Shown: piece by piece, positions 12,251 through 25,200 of the stretch
Layout: every line of letters begins with the position of its first letter
Numbering within the stretch: position 1 is the first letter of the stretch
The notes under the pieces: generated by a model
What the model saw: the letters and a program-made list of their open reading frames with translations, nothing else
Database searches by the model: none
What the model was told of the DNA's origin: nothing
Program-made: the position numbers and the translations under genes
Origin: Tyto alba
Lineage: Eukaryota; Chordata; Aves; Strigiformes; Tytonidae
Direction of reading: 5' to 3'
NCBI RefSeq assembly: GCF_018691265.1
Contig: NW_024881316.1
Location: 29,922,819 to 29,986,818, forward strand
Length of the DNA: 64,000 nucleotides

Positions 12251-13384
12251 GATCATGATAAAGTTTAAATACTTCCTAAAGCATTAATTTTTTTCTACAG
12301 CAGTGTTAACCAGTTTAAATGTTTGAGTTGGAGCTACTTATGTGATTTCTGTACAGCATGTTCTGTAAAGAGTGTTCAGATCTATACACACCAACCAAGC
12401 CCACAGATCTACTACCACTCATTTGCTTGCTATATTGAGAAGAACAGGATTATTAATTTCTGTTCAATTTATTCATGACTTGTGTGGGAGAATTATTTTG
12501 CTTAAATTGCTGCTAAATTTTTCTGCAGCAAAGTAAGCTGGGGAATTTGTGATTCAGGAACCAGAAATCTTTCAGGAATGGTATGCCATATAGCATGCTA
12601 CTTACACCCACATGTGTATATATTTTATTATTTTATGTTTTTCTGCTTTGTCAGGCTGGAACTAAGTTTCTGTTGGAGTGTCTTAAAAGTAAGATATCTG
12701 AAATACCTAGGTAGTATGCGAGATGGTGATTCTAAGGTTCGAGTTGAGATTTGGTGGAATCTCCATCCTCAGAGATGCACAAAGTTATCTGAGCAGTTGG
12801 TTTCTATGCAGTTGCATGGTGAAACTGTTCTTCATGCATTCCAACCGTAATTCTAATAATTATTTCTAAAAAGAAGAAAATGAAGAAACACAGGTAGATG
12901 AAGGCCACCTTTCCAAAGTTGGATTGCTTACCACTCACCGTCTTTTCCTCTAAAGGAAAAAATCTGTAGGAGTGTACAATTTTGAGGATTATGGAATGTT
13001 CTTTCTCTCTTCTCCAGAGTATTTTGACTATTGGAGTTATTTTGTGAAAGAGAATAAAAGAAGCCTCAATTACAGACATTTTTCAGAGTATATTAAATAA
13101 AGATTTGGCCATGACAATTATCTTCTTGATCAGGGAAACTTCTGGATCTAAGTGATGTAAGATCTTAGTGTATCTTCATACTAACAAACAGAGTTATATT
13201 CTGTCTTGCTGTGATTTACTTTACTGCATGAGATTACTTTTGTAATGGTGAAATCTGTAGTTAGTTAGGTCCAACCATCTTTCCAGACAGAGGGGAGTGA
13301 CAGACTAGAAACCTCCTCCGTAAGCAAGAAAGTCCATCACAATACTCAGGATGTCAGGTGGACTTGGCTGTATAAGAGCTTTGT
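12251..13384. other. Non-coding, nothing recognised
   Basis: AT-rich DNA without a recognised gene or repeat. Open frames up to 91 codons (12578-12850 plus, 13079-12804 minus) have no recognisable domains. Confidence 0.55.
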
Positions 13385-13642
13385 TAAACAGGGAACTCAT
13401 GACTAAGCTTCAGTTAAAAAATGCACCAAAAAACTGAAAAGGAGGAATTTAGAAACATTGCATGGTTGTGTGGGAATGGTGACAGGACAGTCAAATCTCA
13501 GATGGAGTTAAGACTTGCAAGGGACACTGAGGGCAACAAGGAGAGCTTCTATCGCTGTATTAGTAATAAAAGGCTGAACAAGGGAAATGTAAGACTGTTG
13601 CTGAATGGAGCAGGTGAAAGTGGACACAAAGCTGATGTACTT
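13385..13642 (+). mobile_element. CR1 ORF2 fragment, first half of an interrupted copy
   Basis: Encodes part of CR1 ORF2 between the endonuclease and reverse transcriptase domains. The frame from about 13421 contains LARDTEGNKESFYRCISNKR, a hallmark segment of the CR1 linker, and continues to a stretch ending KADVL at 13640, where the CR1 reading breaks off. The same element resumes at 13928. It is 5'-truncated near 13385 and carries stops and frameshifts, so it is a dead copy. Confidence 0.82.
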
Positions 13643-13927
13643 TGGGGTGAGTGGAGTAGATCTTAAGTTAGGATGAGAGAAAATGACCTGAAGTTGTGCC
13701 AGGTGAGATTTAGGTAGGATATTAGGAAAGATTTCTTCATCTGAAGGGTTGTCAAGCATCGGAATAGGCTGCTCAGGGAAGTGGTGGAGTCACCATCCCT
13801 GGAGGTATTTAAAATAAATGAAGTTGTGGCACTTAGGGACATGGTTTAGTGGTGGACCTGGCAGTGTTAGGTTTACAGTTGGACTCAATCATTTTAAGGG
13901 TCTAACATAAATGATTCTGTGATTCTG
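13643..13927 (+). mobile_element. CR1 3' end inserted inside another CR1
   Basis: A 285-bp, 5'-truncated CR1 in the same orientation as its host. It carries the standard CR1 3' untranslated text (TTAGGAAAGATTTCTTCATC, CTGCTCAGGGAAGTGGTGG, CATCCCTGGAGGTATTTAA) and ends in the CR1 tail ATGATTCTGTGATTCTG at 13911-13927. It splits the host ORF2 text: host sequence ends at about 13642 and resumes at 13928. CTT is present at both junctions, which may be a tiny target duplication or chance. Confidence 0.82.
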
Positions 13928-14663
13928 CTTGATGCCTTCTTTGCCTCAGTCTTCAGCTATCAGGTGACATAGGCCCCTGCTTTTTGTGATAGTTTGAGGA
14001 GGAGAACTACCAGTAGTGGGTGAGGGTCAAGGCAGAATTTCCTTGCAAGAACTCCATGGGGCCGGATGGTCTGCGTCAAAGATGCTGAGAGCACTGGCTG
14101 ATGTCCTTGCAAGGCCATTGTCTATCATCTTTTAAAGTTCATAGACATCAGGGGAGCTTCCAAATGAGTAGAGAAAGGCAGATGTTGCACCCATCTTAAA
14201 AACAGGCCTGAAATGAGATATGGGGAAATACAGGCTGGCAGATGCACTTTGGGCCTTCACAGGACTGTGCAGTGAGTCCTCTTGGAATGTGTGAAGGAGA
14301 TTTCATGGTTGCATGAAGAAGGTGACTGTGAGCAGTCAGTGTGGACTTAGTGAGGGTAGATCATGCCTGACCAACCTGCCTGCCTGCCTTTTATTATAAA
14401 ATGATGTGAGTTGTGTACAAGGAGAGAGCAGCAGATGTTGTTTTCGTGTACTTTTGTGAGGCTCTTGAAACTGTCTTCCACAATATTCTTGTATCAAGGA
14501 TGCAGGTACATTATGGTCTGGATGGATGAACAGAAACTGAATGGCTGGACTCTGGGGATAGTGGTTATGGATCAAACTCTACCTGTCATAGCTGACTGCT
14601 TTGAGCAGGAGCCTGCACTAGAGACCTCCAGAGGTCACTTCCACCCTCAGTCATACTGTGATT
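13928..14663 (+). mobile_element. CR1 reverse-transcriptase region, second half of interrupted copy
   Basis: Starts in CR1 ORF2 exactly where 13642 left off, with the translated text LDAFFASVF (13928-13954). MGPDG at 14056-14070 is a conserved segment of the CR1 reverse transcriptase. A later frame starting at 14422 reads ERAADVVFVYF followed by HNIL, the region of catalytic motif A; the catalytic aspartate position there reads Y, so the enzyme is dead even apart from its stops and frameshifts. The element then jumps, by an internal deletion, to a CR1 3' end (GACCTCCAGAGGTCACTTCC, ACTGTGATTA) finishing near 14663. Confidence 0.85.
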
Positions 14664-16950
14664 AGATGAATCTGTGTGGTGCATCCAAGAAGTGAAATAT
14701 AAGCAAGATAACCTGGATGGAATCACAGAATTAGTATCCAGTAGTTTCTTTTCAGGTTGTGTACTAATTAGTGTAGTAACATTTGATTTTTGTCAGTGAA
14801 AAAAAAAAATTGTCATGTTACATTAAGGCTCTTGCTCCTTTGAATATGCTGGAAATAAAATGAATTAGGACAGAAGGAGCTTTAATCCCCAGTCAAAACA
14901 TAGCAAAGCCACACAATAAAATGGCCGTAAGTCCAGAGATACCACATCAGATGGACACTGTGTTATTAAACAACAACTAGGAATATTTTATTTTCTAATG
15001 TAAAGATTTAACTTTCTGGATATATATATATCAGTGGGATGGAGAAAGTATTTTCTAGGAGGCTTCTGAAAGCTAATGTCATATTTCTAATTTCTTCTTT
15101 CTATAATGTGAAATGTATGATGCTCTTCTGAAGCAATAAATTTATTAAAACCTTGAAAATGCCAGCATTCAGTAATGAATTTGTACTTTCGTATTAGCAA
15201 TTTAAAGTATGCAAAATTTATTAAAGTAGTATTATTGGGGACAGACAGAACTACATTTCAAATTCAAATCCAGCTTTGCTGTTGCAGGTTTTAATTACTT
15301 GATATCAGAACTTTTAAAATAGTAGCTGAGGTGATACAGATGTGTTGTGCTGTTCAGGATTTTCATTATAATAGAAGTACTCAATTCTGAACAGAACTTG
15401 GAAACTCTACCAGGACAGAAAAAACAACAAACCTGGTTTGTAACCATGGAGAAAAATTATATGCATTTAAAGAGATGAAAGACTAAGTAACTAAAACATG
15501 TAGAGATATGAAAAGAAAGAAGTGGACTGCGCAAAATGCAGAGGGGAAATATCACAAAAGAACAAGAAGTGTGACATATTATTTTCCGCAAAACTTTTTT
15601 TTTCTTCTGCAACTGTGGTTGTCTCAATTTTTCTAGATATAACGGAGATATTTTATTAATCTCAAGCAGTAAAATACTAAGCAGATTTCTTTCCTCTGTG
15701 AAATGTTGTGTGGAAATCTGAGTAAATGACATCTGCAGTTATTTCACAACCTGTATTAACAATTAAAGCTTAATTATATCTTTTTTCATGTTCATCCTTA
15801 TAATGCCAACCATTCCACATGAATTGTTACACTTTGTGGCAGTAACTTTAGATCCACTAGATCTCATTAATATAAATGCAATTTCTGTGTAATGCAATAA
15901 CTTCAATGAGGGTGCACAGTATATAAATCTGTGTGACTTTTTGTAACTAAGTTGTCAAAGTTAGGCCTGAATCTTATTTCCCCTTGTGCTTGAGTGTGCA
16001 TATGCATATTTTGTTGCTTTCTTGCCTGCCTTACCCCTCAGTAGTTCTGGAGATTTACAGAGCCAGATTGTGCTTTGCATTTATGAAGAATTTTGGAGAA
16101 CACGCTTTCATGTTCCATGAAGCATAGATTTTATTTGTGATGCATATGAAGGCTGAATGTAAATACCTTAAAGAAATGTATGGGAACAGTATATTTTCTG
16201 GGCTCTTTAGTCCAAAGCCCAGAAGTAAACAACACCCAACAAATGCTGAAAAGTTACTTTTTCAAAAAGTGTTGTGCAATTCAGATTTTTGCCTGCAATT
16301 ACTCATGATCTCAAAAAGGAAAAGAAATACATTTTTTTACTGTTACAAATTATGGTAATTAATACCTCATGTGTTTGGAGGTTTTCTTTTTTTGGATATG
16401 GATTTTACAGGACTCATTACTTCCATATAGTGAAATATATAGTGAGAAGTTATTTGTGTGATCATTATATTCCATTAATCTGTAAACGAAATAAATAAAA
16501 CCTCCATTATTCCTGTTTCACAGGACTTTTTAAAATGTTCTACAAAGTGCTTCTCTTCAGTAAATTCTAGACAAGAAGGAAATTGTGGTTGGTCTTAACT
16601 TTTTCAGGATAATTTTAGTATGTTTTTCTGTATAAGGAAGATAAAATAGTGCTGTGTAGATTTAGGTGGGAACACGGGGTTTTAGGGATTGTAATCACAG
16701 ATGTGAGCCATCAGATCACGCATCCCAACTGGTTGAGGACAGCGACGACAGTAGGTTTGCATCAGGCTCGGTGACCTGTTCATTTGAATGTTGCATGCTT
16801 GTAACTTGAAGTGTGAAACTGAGGATATATACAAATGTCATTTCTCACTATTTGGCATTCCTTTAACTTTCCATAACAGCTACTGATTTCTCTAAACTTG
16901 CTGATTATGATGTGGACTCACACTCCCAAGTTAGCAGGTTCACTAACTAG

Positions 16951-17024
16951 TTTTGGGTTGTTTTTTTTTTTTGGTTTTTTTTTTTTTTTTTTGTTTTTTT
17001 GTTTTTTTTGTTTTTTTTTTTTTT
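16951..17024. repeat. Long T-rich tract
   Basis: About 74 bases of T interrupted only by G or GG. It resembles a decayed poly(A) tail read in antisense or a simple repeat; no retroposed body is recognisable next to it. Confidence 0.9.
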
Positions 17025-18115
17025 AAATATAATTTGCATTTTTAAATTTGATTGAAGTCATTTGGAAAATGAAACAATTGTTGTTTTACTCTCCTTCCTT
17101 CACTCACTCTTCCAGTCAAACATCTTGCACTCTCATACTCTTAAGATTATATCATCTTTTCTCCCATAATGGGTGTGGTTTTGGTTTTGATTCCTGATCT
17201 GACACTGAATTGCCAGGTTTTTTCATACATTTGGGCTAGATTCTAACCAAAATAAACTATAGCTTGTGTTTTATAAACAGAAGATAAATATTTATTAGTG
17301 TTCAAAAGCTCTGAACTGAAAACCGATTTTGAACCAGTGGAAGCAGTCAATGACCACTGGTGTTTGTCTTTAACTGTCCCCTCCTCTGGGAAATTTCCTT
17401 GCTGAGGATTAACATACAAAGCTTGACTCTCAGTGGCTGCATATTCTAGAGTACTAGATGAAGTCCTTCGGTGCTGAGCACCAGAACATGCAGCTTTACA
17501 TGAATGAGTACATTCTTCCTACATTCTGGGAAGTTTGTTTGGCCAGCATCCAAGGGTGCCTATTTACTGATGTCAAACTTAGCACCTTCCAAACTACATA
17601 AAAAAACAATTTAAGCCTTACGTTCTATATTCAATATAGATTTTGACTCTTGCATTTGAAAATAGTAACTCTGTGTTCACAGTGTGTCTTGTTCTGCAGC
17701 AAGTCAAAACACTTTCAGATATATGTATTGTTGGAAGTCAAAGCAAGTTTTGGTTTTTTCAGTTTGTTTTACCTAATAAGTTTCTTTTGGTCCATTAATG
17801 TTGTGCAATGTCACAAATCTTTTCTCTTTTGGCTGTTGCATGGACCTTCTTCTGCAATGTAATTTCTAGTAACTGGATTATTGAATGACTATAATAGTTA
17901 TCAAGAATTGAAGTAATAGATATAGGCAGAGTAATTTCATGCTTTTCAGATGAGATTATATTATATTTAGGATAGGTCACAAATGACTCCGTGACTTCAT
18001 GAATTTTAATTAACTTTAATATCTAAGAAATAAAAAGTACCTTACTAAATTGTCAATCCTTGTAACTTTGGTTGTTATTTTGCAGCTAGCAGGTTTTTAT
18101 GCAAAAGATTTTATC

Positions 18116-18139
18116 TTTTTTTTTTTTTTTTTTTTTTTT
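18116..18139. repeat. T24 homopolymer
   Basis: Uninterrupted T run followed by CCCCC. There is no recognised element beside it. Confidence 0.9.
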
Positions 18140-18800
18140 CCCCCATATTTCCTTTTCATGGTCTTTTCGAAATGTAATTCTGGGCTGTCCTTGAAACTGA
18201 AGTGGGTGATCTGCTGGACCGACATCAATTCTTTGACAACTTGCCAATCACTCTTCTGTTGGGAGGAGACTGGTGTTGAAGCTTTGATGCATGCATTTCA
18301 ATGTTTTGTCTGTGAAAGCCATTTAATACGTGGTATGAGATCTCTGTGATAAAATTGAGTTTTAGGGTTAAATACCAGGCCTCATATTTCCTCTCTTAAA
18401 CCAGGGAAACTTGCTCAAGGGCAGTGCTTGAGAAGTAAGCAGTGAAGTGATTGTCACTGCTGTAGTAGTAGCTACTGCCCTTGCTAGTTTCTTTCCCTCT
18501 AAATGAATGTATGCATGCCACTAAACTTAATATTTTCACAGTTCTTTGTTTCTTCTAGACTTCTGTGTTATTTACTTGAATTACTAAAGCATGTAGGAAA
18601 CCTCCTCCCAGCATGGCAGAAGTCTGCAGAGATGTTCATTTTAAGCACGACCTGGCTGTGTCCTGTAATGGCTGTGCCATGCTGACAGAGGTTAGCTTAG
18701 TTGTCTGAAATAGTTTAATTTTCACAATTACTGGGCTACTGTAAATAGAACTTGCTTTAAGGCTGAGAGAAAGAGTAGAATGTAAAATCTGAGTTGCAGT

Positions 18801-19262
18801 ATGGCATTTCCCAGAGCCCTTGTGCCTTCAAAACCAGAAGCAACACATTCTGGTGGTGGGAGTCAAGCTTCCGAACTCCGAGGGCAACCCTGGGCTGTGG
18901 TGTCCCTGCCCAAGGCCCAGGAGCCCCATATGAGCCCAGACCAGCTCCCTCTGTCCCCACCTGAGCCATGTGGCACTGGCTGGCACCAGCGTTCCTCCCA
19001 GCTTGTTGTTTGGGTTTCCTTGTTTGGCTTTTGCTTGCAGCTTTGTCTGATGCTCCATGGTCTGTTGCCAGGACCACCCTCGCTGCTGGCTCAGCTTCCC
19101 CTCACAAGCACCCCTTCATCCTGCTGCTCCCCAACACCGAGTGCCCACCGTGCAGGAGCTGGCTGTGGTAGCTGGCTGCCTGCCACTGCTTCAGTGGTTG
19201 CCCGAGGCTGTGTTCAGTCCTGTACCAGCTGGTGTTTTTCCCCTCAGATAGATAAGGTATAG
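18801..19262 (+). other. GC-rich segment with a 153-codon open frame, coding status doubtful
   Basis: The longest open frame outside recognised repeats. It begins with an ATG that has A at -3 and G at +4, and the predicted protein is rich in Ser, Pro, Leu and Cys with one hydrophobic stretch near residues 68-90. No family is recognised. The opposite strand (19077-18757) and other frames are also open, which points to base composition (locally GC-rich in AT-rich surroundings) and not to selection. It could be a decayed repeat, a GC-rich non-coding patch, or a small lineage-specific transcript. Confidence 0.15.
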
Positions 19263-22200
19263 AGTAGGATAAATGGCATGCAAGTGGCATTGATTTTGTT
19301 TACATTTATAGAAAATATATGCAAAATATACAAGTGAAAGGATGTTGCTTTCTGCCCCAAATTGTGTTATATTCTCCAAAGTTATGAATTTCAAAACAAT
19401 AAGAAAAGAAGTGAAGGTTTATAATGAAAAGCTTTATTAAATACACTGCCAGTCCATGTAATCTTTCAGGAGGCTTTTGCTATAGCACTTCACATGTTCA
19501 TTATTACCAGCTAAACAAAATAATACAGATTGTAATAACAAGTAATTTTTGTAACCTAATCAAACCATTTGAGTTTTGGAATGTGTTTCTTCTGGAGTTT
19601 ATGGACAACCCATTACCATTTTGGCAAGACAGATTTATTATTTCTGGCTCCTCTGACAGGTGTCATGTTTCAAGTGATAATGAGTCTGTAACTTCACTTG
19701 GCAGTTTGTTTAATGATCTGGTGACTAATTTTTTCCTCTGGTAGGGATATTAGCGTACCCTACTGCAACTTGAAGTGTTGCCTCTTGTTCTGTCATTAAG
19801 AACAAATGAAATTAATTGATTCTGATTTTCTTTCAGATCGGTAATGGTACATTATAAAATAGTTGTCAACCTGCTGTCAGAATTTTCTTTCCATTGTGTC
19901 TGTGCTGTCCGGTAAAGGGTCTGATAAAATGACAACAGTAGTTGGAGTCAAATGAGGAATATTTTATCTTTGCATTTCTATAGAGAAGCAATATTTCTGA
20001 TTGCAGATCTTCTGTATTTTGGAGGAAGCTTGACCAAAACCCAGGAGAAAGCAACCTGTATGTTTTTTTTTTGTTTGTTTGTTTGTTTGTTTGTTTTTTC
20101 TCATTTAGATAATGAAAATTGGTATTCATGGAAATTTGCAAATAGTACAGCATGTGTTTTGATAATTTCAAGTTGATTCTGTAGACAATAATACTTTTGA
20201 ATTGAAAATTCACAAGTTCATAATGAAATAGGTTGTGAGATAGAAAATGAGGATGAGAAAGGTTAGGGCAAATATAGAGTAGTGTTTGGTTTTCATGAGA
20301 GCCTCACAAAAAAAAAAAAAAAGTATCACAACTGGGGACAGTGCTGCAATGTGCAATTTTACTATTTTTAGAAGGAAATTAATTCTGAAACCTAGTCATG
20401 TCAAGGACAATATTGTATTACTGACTACCCTCCCACCGAGGTGAACAGTGACTACACTGTGTGCTTGTATGTTCTTTTCAGACTTCTTTAAGTCTGTCTT
20501 GTGAGTCAAAGAGCCACCCACATTTGTACTGGACTGACAGGTGTAACAGATGTAGTGCAGAAATCCTGAATGAGGCCACAACTTTTCCATGTGATAGGAG
20601 TGCCTGACTGTCAGCTAGCAGTGTAGAGGTCCCCAAAAAGTCTCACTGGATAATAAAATCATTAGTAATTTTATTTTGTGTGGAGGAGCTATACAGTCCT
20701 CATTTTAAAGTTAATGAATATCTTGAAATCAGTTATGTGTGACCATGAATAATATTTCCTATAACTGGTAATACAACTTCATGCTGAGCATGGGTGTGTT
20801 TTTCATAACCTCCTGTGGTCAATGAAACTTGGTTGAATATTCAACTGAGGCATTTTTCTATCTTCCTCTTGTCAGGCTCATAAGGCTTTAATATTAAAAT
20901 AAACAGGAGCAGGTAGGAAACTAGTTATAATATAACGTGTAGCTACTCCTCAGGATGTTTGCAATAAATGACAATTAAAGGGATTATATCTCATTTTTGA
21001 AGGCTACACTTTCTATTAGCATGGCTGTGCAGTCATGGTATGATTAAAAGCTGGAGACTGCACTGAGCATGTAAGGTATCTGTAGCACAAATAAGTGTCA
21101 GCTGGTGTCTCCGTGATGACACTAAGTTGAAGATTTCAGGATTACTGTCCCACGTGTTGCATATAAAAAAGACTACACTGTGAGGAATATGATTAAGTAG
21201 GTGCAGGTATATTAAATGCATCTGAGAGAAGTCCTGTGATACTCCTCCAGTGAAGGCAATGAGACTGAGAAACCATTCCAAGCCAGGTGTCTGTGTAGAC
21301 CCCTACCCTCCTTTCTTTCAAACTATTTACTTTTATTTTTATCATTGTAGGATCCTACTATCTATATTAAGACTCAAATCAGATTAATGCTTTTAACTTT
21401 TTCCTGTTGTTCAGTATAAGGCAGTAGACATGCTCTCCTCATTTGATTGGAGAGAGAGATTTTTCTTGAGTTCCTGACTCTGAGGGAGGGCCAGGAGCTC
21501 TGCAGTTTCAGCCCACTATGTGCATGTGTCTGTGTGTCCACCCATCCTCTTGAATAAACCTTGTTCCTCAGTGTTTCACTCGGTGCTTTTAGCTATCTGC
21601 TGTGTTCAGTTTGCAGCTGCCTGGCAAAGTCTAACTTTTAGACTTGTTTCCAAAGTCTCCTTCTTGCACTGATGATAGATTGTGGGGTCCCCAAGATTCA
21701 GGAGTTGAGTCATGCAGGACACTGTTAGGCTCACCTTTCTTATATTAAGGTTGCAGACTTAACCATAGTTTCTTTGTAAATCCGGGTATCTGTATGTGCC
21801 TTCTTTGAGCCTACTAAATGTATGTTTAAATAGACTAGCACATCTGTTCTAAGTGTGTTGTCCCTTTGAAGCAAGAGCATTATGAGATGTTACTGAAATA
21901 TCAGGAATCATTGTACTAGTGTTGTTTTAATCTTTTTTTCAAACGTATATGGGGCTGAAATCATTTGAAAAAGGGGTGTGCATGTATGCGTGTGCTGGTG
22001 GTGGTTCTGGGACATAATTACGAAAATAGAAGAGGAAAGAGGTGAAGGAACCTCTTTCCTTTTGGAAATAATGTGGAGAAAATCAAACTACCATTACTTT
22101 ATGTAAAGAAAAAAAAATCACTTAGTCTTGTATTTTACTTTTCAGTTATAATGGAATTTTCTACACAGATGTGAAATGCACTGATGCTATTTTGAAATAC

Positions 22201-25200
22201 TGACTCCTTTTTGCTGTGTTCTAAGAGTAAAGCTACAGTTGTTAAATTCTTCTATCATGTGAATAGTTGAATACTTAATAGTGTCTGTTGACTCCAAGAA
22301 GAATTGAAATTGCTTCCCTTTGAGTGTGTTACAGAATGAGGTCTTTAGATCAGAGTGTTACAAAAAAAAATTACAGGATAAATGTTTCTTAGCATTTATT
22401 TCCCTTTAAGAATGACATATTTCAGGGACTAATCAGTTAGACAGTGTCATCTTAGAATGCCTGATTCATTTGAAATGTGAATCAGTCCCTCATTTTGAGT
22501 CTTAATTCAGATTAACTGTAGGTTTGAGAATATACATTTGAGTCTCATTTAAGCTTTTAAAGATTGTAGAGTTACTGTCTAGCTTCAAAGTATATTACTA
22601 AAACCCTGCATAAACAATTAAAGCTGACTCTGTCTTTGGAGTGAGACTCCTTAAGATATGTACAACATAGCATTTAACACTTACAAAATCAGAAGTATCT
22701 TAAGGGATAGTTGCAGTGCTTATATTTTGTATTTATTTACAGAATTGTTGTGAGTTCTACTAACACAATTAGATAACTACTGAAAGAGACAAAGTAAAGG
22801 TTGTTAAGTAAAAATAATTTTTTAAGAATAGAGTCAGGCAACTGAAGCAAGATTTGACCTTTTTCTGTTTGTTTTCTATACCCGGTGAGTTACTGGGTAA
22901 TTGCATATGCTGTAGGCTATCTGAAAGAAGCAGGACATTTTTATAAACTGTGTTTCCTGGGAGCCACTTTCATTTCATAATACACATAGCTGAATTTGAC
23001 CTATTTAAATTGAGTAAAACATATATCCATAGATTGACTTTATTATTGATGTCATGGAATAGGGATGGGTTGATACTCATAGTCATTTGGGAACTGTACT
23101 CTTGGGAGGGGTGGTTTAAGACGAAGAAAAGAGAATATTTTTTGTTAAAATGATAATGTCTGTTAAAGTGCCATTTATATAAGCCCTACATGTACTTTCT
23201 ATTTAAATGTCTTGAGGCACAATCATGACACTTTATTCCTTTCTGTCTCAGTCATGTAATCCTAATTTCAACAAAATTATATCTGATTTAAGGTCATATA
23301 CAGTGAGGTGCTTCTATTTTACTGTCAGATATCCCTCTGTTAAAAGTGCTTATTGAAATCTTCCCTGGCCAGCTATTTCCTCATATCTTTGAAGACTTCT
23401 TCATGTGCCGTCAGGACTGTCCTTACAGTTATCTCTCACCATGACCATGTACAGCTGCTGATTTTTCACCTGCAGTTTAAGAAATGTCCTGTAGACTGTG
23501 GTTGCATCAAGTGTCTGAGGATGCTTCTGTGAGAGACAGTGGTTCATTACCACCATCACAGAGAGGTCCTGTTCATGACTGCACAAATGGCCTGTGTTCT
23601 TCTGGTCTTGTTATGTGCAGACAGGAAGAAGCAGCAAGGACATAAGATGTAGATGTCTTCAGAAGAATCTTTTATTTGTCTGAAACCTTGAAATAATTGT
23701 TGAATCACATCAATTCACACTACTTTGAGAAAACATCATGAATGTGGGTATAGTGATAGTTTGTATTAATGCTATGAAAAATGTAATTTTTGTGATATTG
23801 TGATGCAGTGAAATGACCCAAATTCAGAATGTATGGGGTGGACACCAGGAACTGTTGTTTACTGCAACTTGTGTGTCATGAAATGGCCTGCCATTGACAC
23901 GTATGCAGCATATTGAAGGCAGTATCACTTAAACATGGCTTTCTTACTAGCACAGAGTTGGTGCAGTGGAGTGCTGGGCTTGCTGGGCTTCAGCCTGTGT
24001 ATGGCAGAGGGAGCGAGCAGCTGCAGAAGAAGCCCAGACTGATGGCCAGGCCAGCCAGTGTTTGTTTTCTGACTCACTGCCATGAACATGTACACTTTCT
24101 GTAATGTGAGAGGCTTATAAAATGGTGCATTTTGGTTTTGCATTTTTCTTTCACTGAAACACTGATTGGTGTGTGTGCGCGACACTGAGATACACACTAT
24201 TACCATCCTTTAGGATTAGCCTCTCTACAGTGATATTAACATGAAAGACTTTAAAAGATTTTTTTTTTTTCAAAGAAAATTAAAGTCTGAATAAACATTA
24301 AACATCATATCTCTTACTTAAGAAATCTTTACTTGTAAAATTGGATTTATAGCCTTCTGGAACTTGTGATCAAGATTGATGTGGAGTATAAATTTTTAAC
24401 TGCCATTACAGACATCAGAAATAGATTTGTATGGTTAACCGTTGGTGCCCTCCTCTAAAGGATTTTGTATGTCTTATCAGAACATGTGACTGAGATACTG
24501 TAGCCGTGAATATCTGATTAAAAGAGATGAGCAGTGGGAAAAGTTTATGCATAATCTGTGCAATCTTGATTTAAGTGGAATTGAGTGAACTGATTTTTGC
24601 AAAAGGAGACTCAAAACATGTAAGTCAATGTCTCTTGTACAGTTAAAAATTCCAATATTCATTGTATATAATTCTGTCAAATTATTTGGGTTACTGCACA
24701 TCCAGTTTCTCACACTGAACAGTTTATATCAGTCAGCTGCTTACCAGTCTTATGTGTCTGAAAATCATGCAAAACAGCTTTAAAAATCAAATCTGGTAAT
24801 AGTTGAGCAAGGTTCTTGAGTCTTTCCACTTACAAGGAAGTGACAGTGTTGTCTCTGGTGAAGGTATAGCTATATACTTCAGAGAGCTGTAAGTTAACTG
24901 CTTTGGTAAATTTTAATGTGGAGCTGTTTTAGTGCTTGCCCTGAAACCATGGTTATTTTGAAATCTGGGAACGGCTCTGAGGTTAACTACATCTGTACCA
25001 TTTTGTGCTTGGAACTTGCTGTAGGTCCTGGAGCAAGGCAGAGAAACCTCATGTGTGACTTCTCAGTAACCGGCAGTCATTCCCACCCTTTCCTTCCTTG
25101 TCTGGGTATCTACATGGCCAGCAACAGTGCTCTGCCTCACAAGCCTGTTTTGTGTAATGCTTTCAAGACTGTAAACAATTAGATTCTCTGTGAAATGGGT

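Larger units (their letters stand above)
14664..18800. other. AT-rich non-coding stretch
   Basis: No gene or dispersed repeat recognised. It contains a T-rich tract with single G interruptions (16951-17024) and a T24 run (18116-18139). Open frames are short and AT-rich. Confidence 0.6.

Noticed and set aside
16951..17024. T-rich tract as the poly(A) tail of a processed pseudogene
   Set aside because: No coding-like or transcript-like body and no flanking target duplication next to it.
19424..19744. 106-codon plus-strand frame
   Set aside because: AT-rich composition, no known motif, no splice or promoter context; length is within chance for this window.
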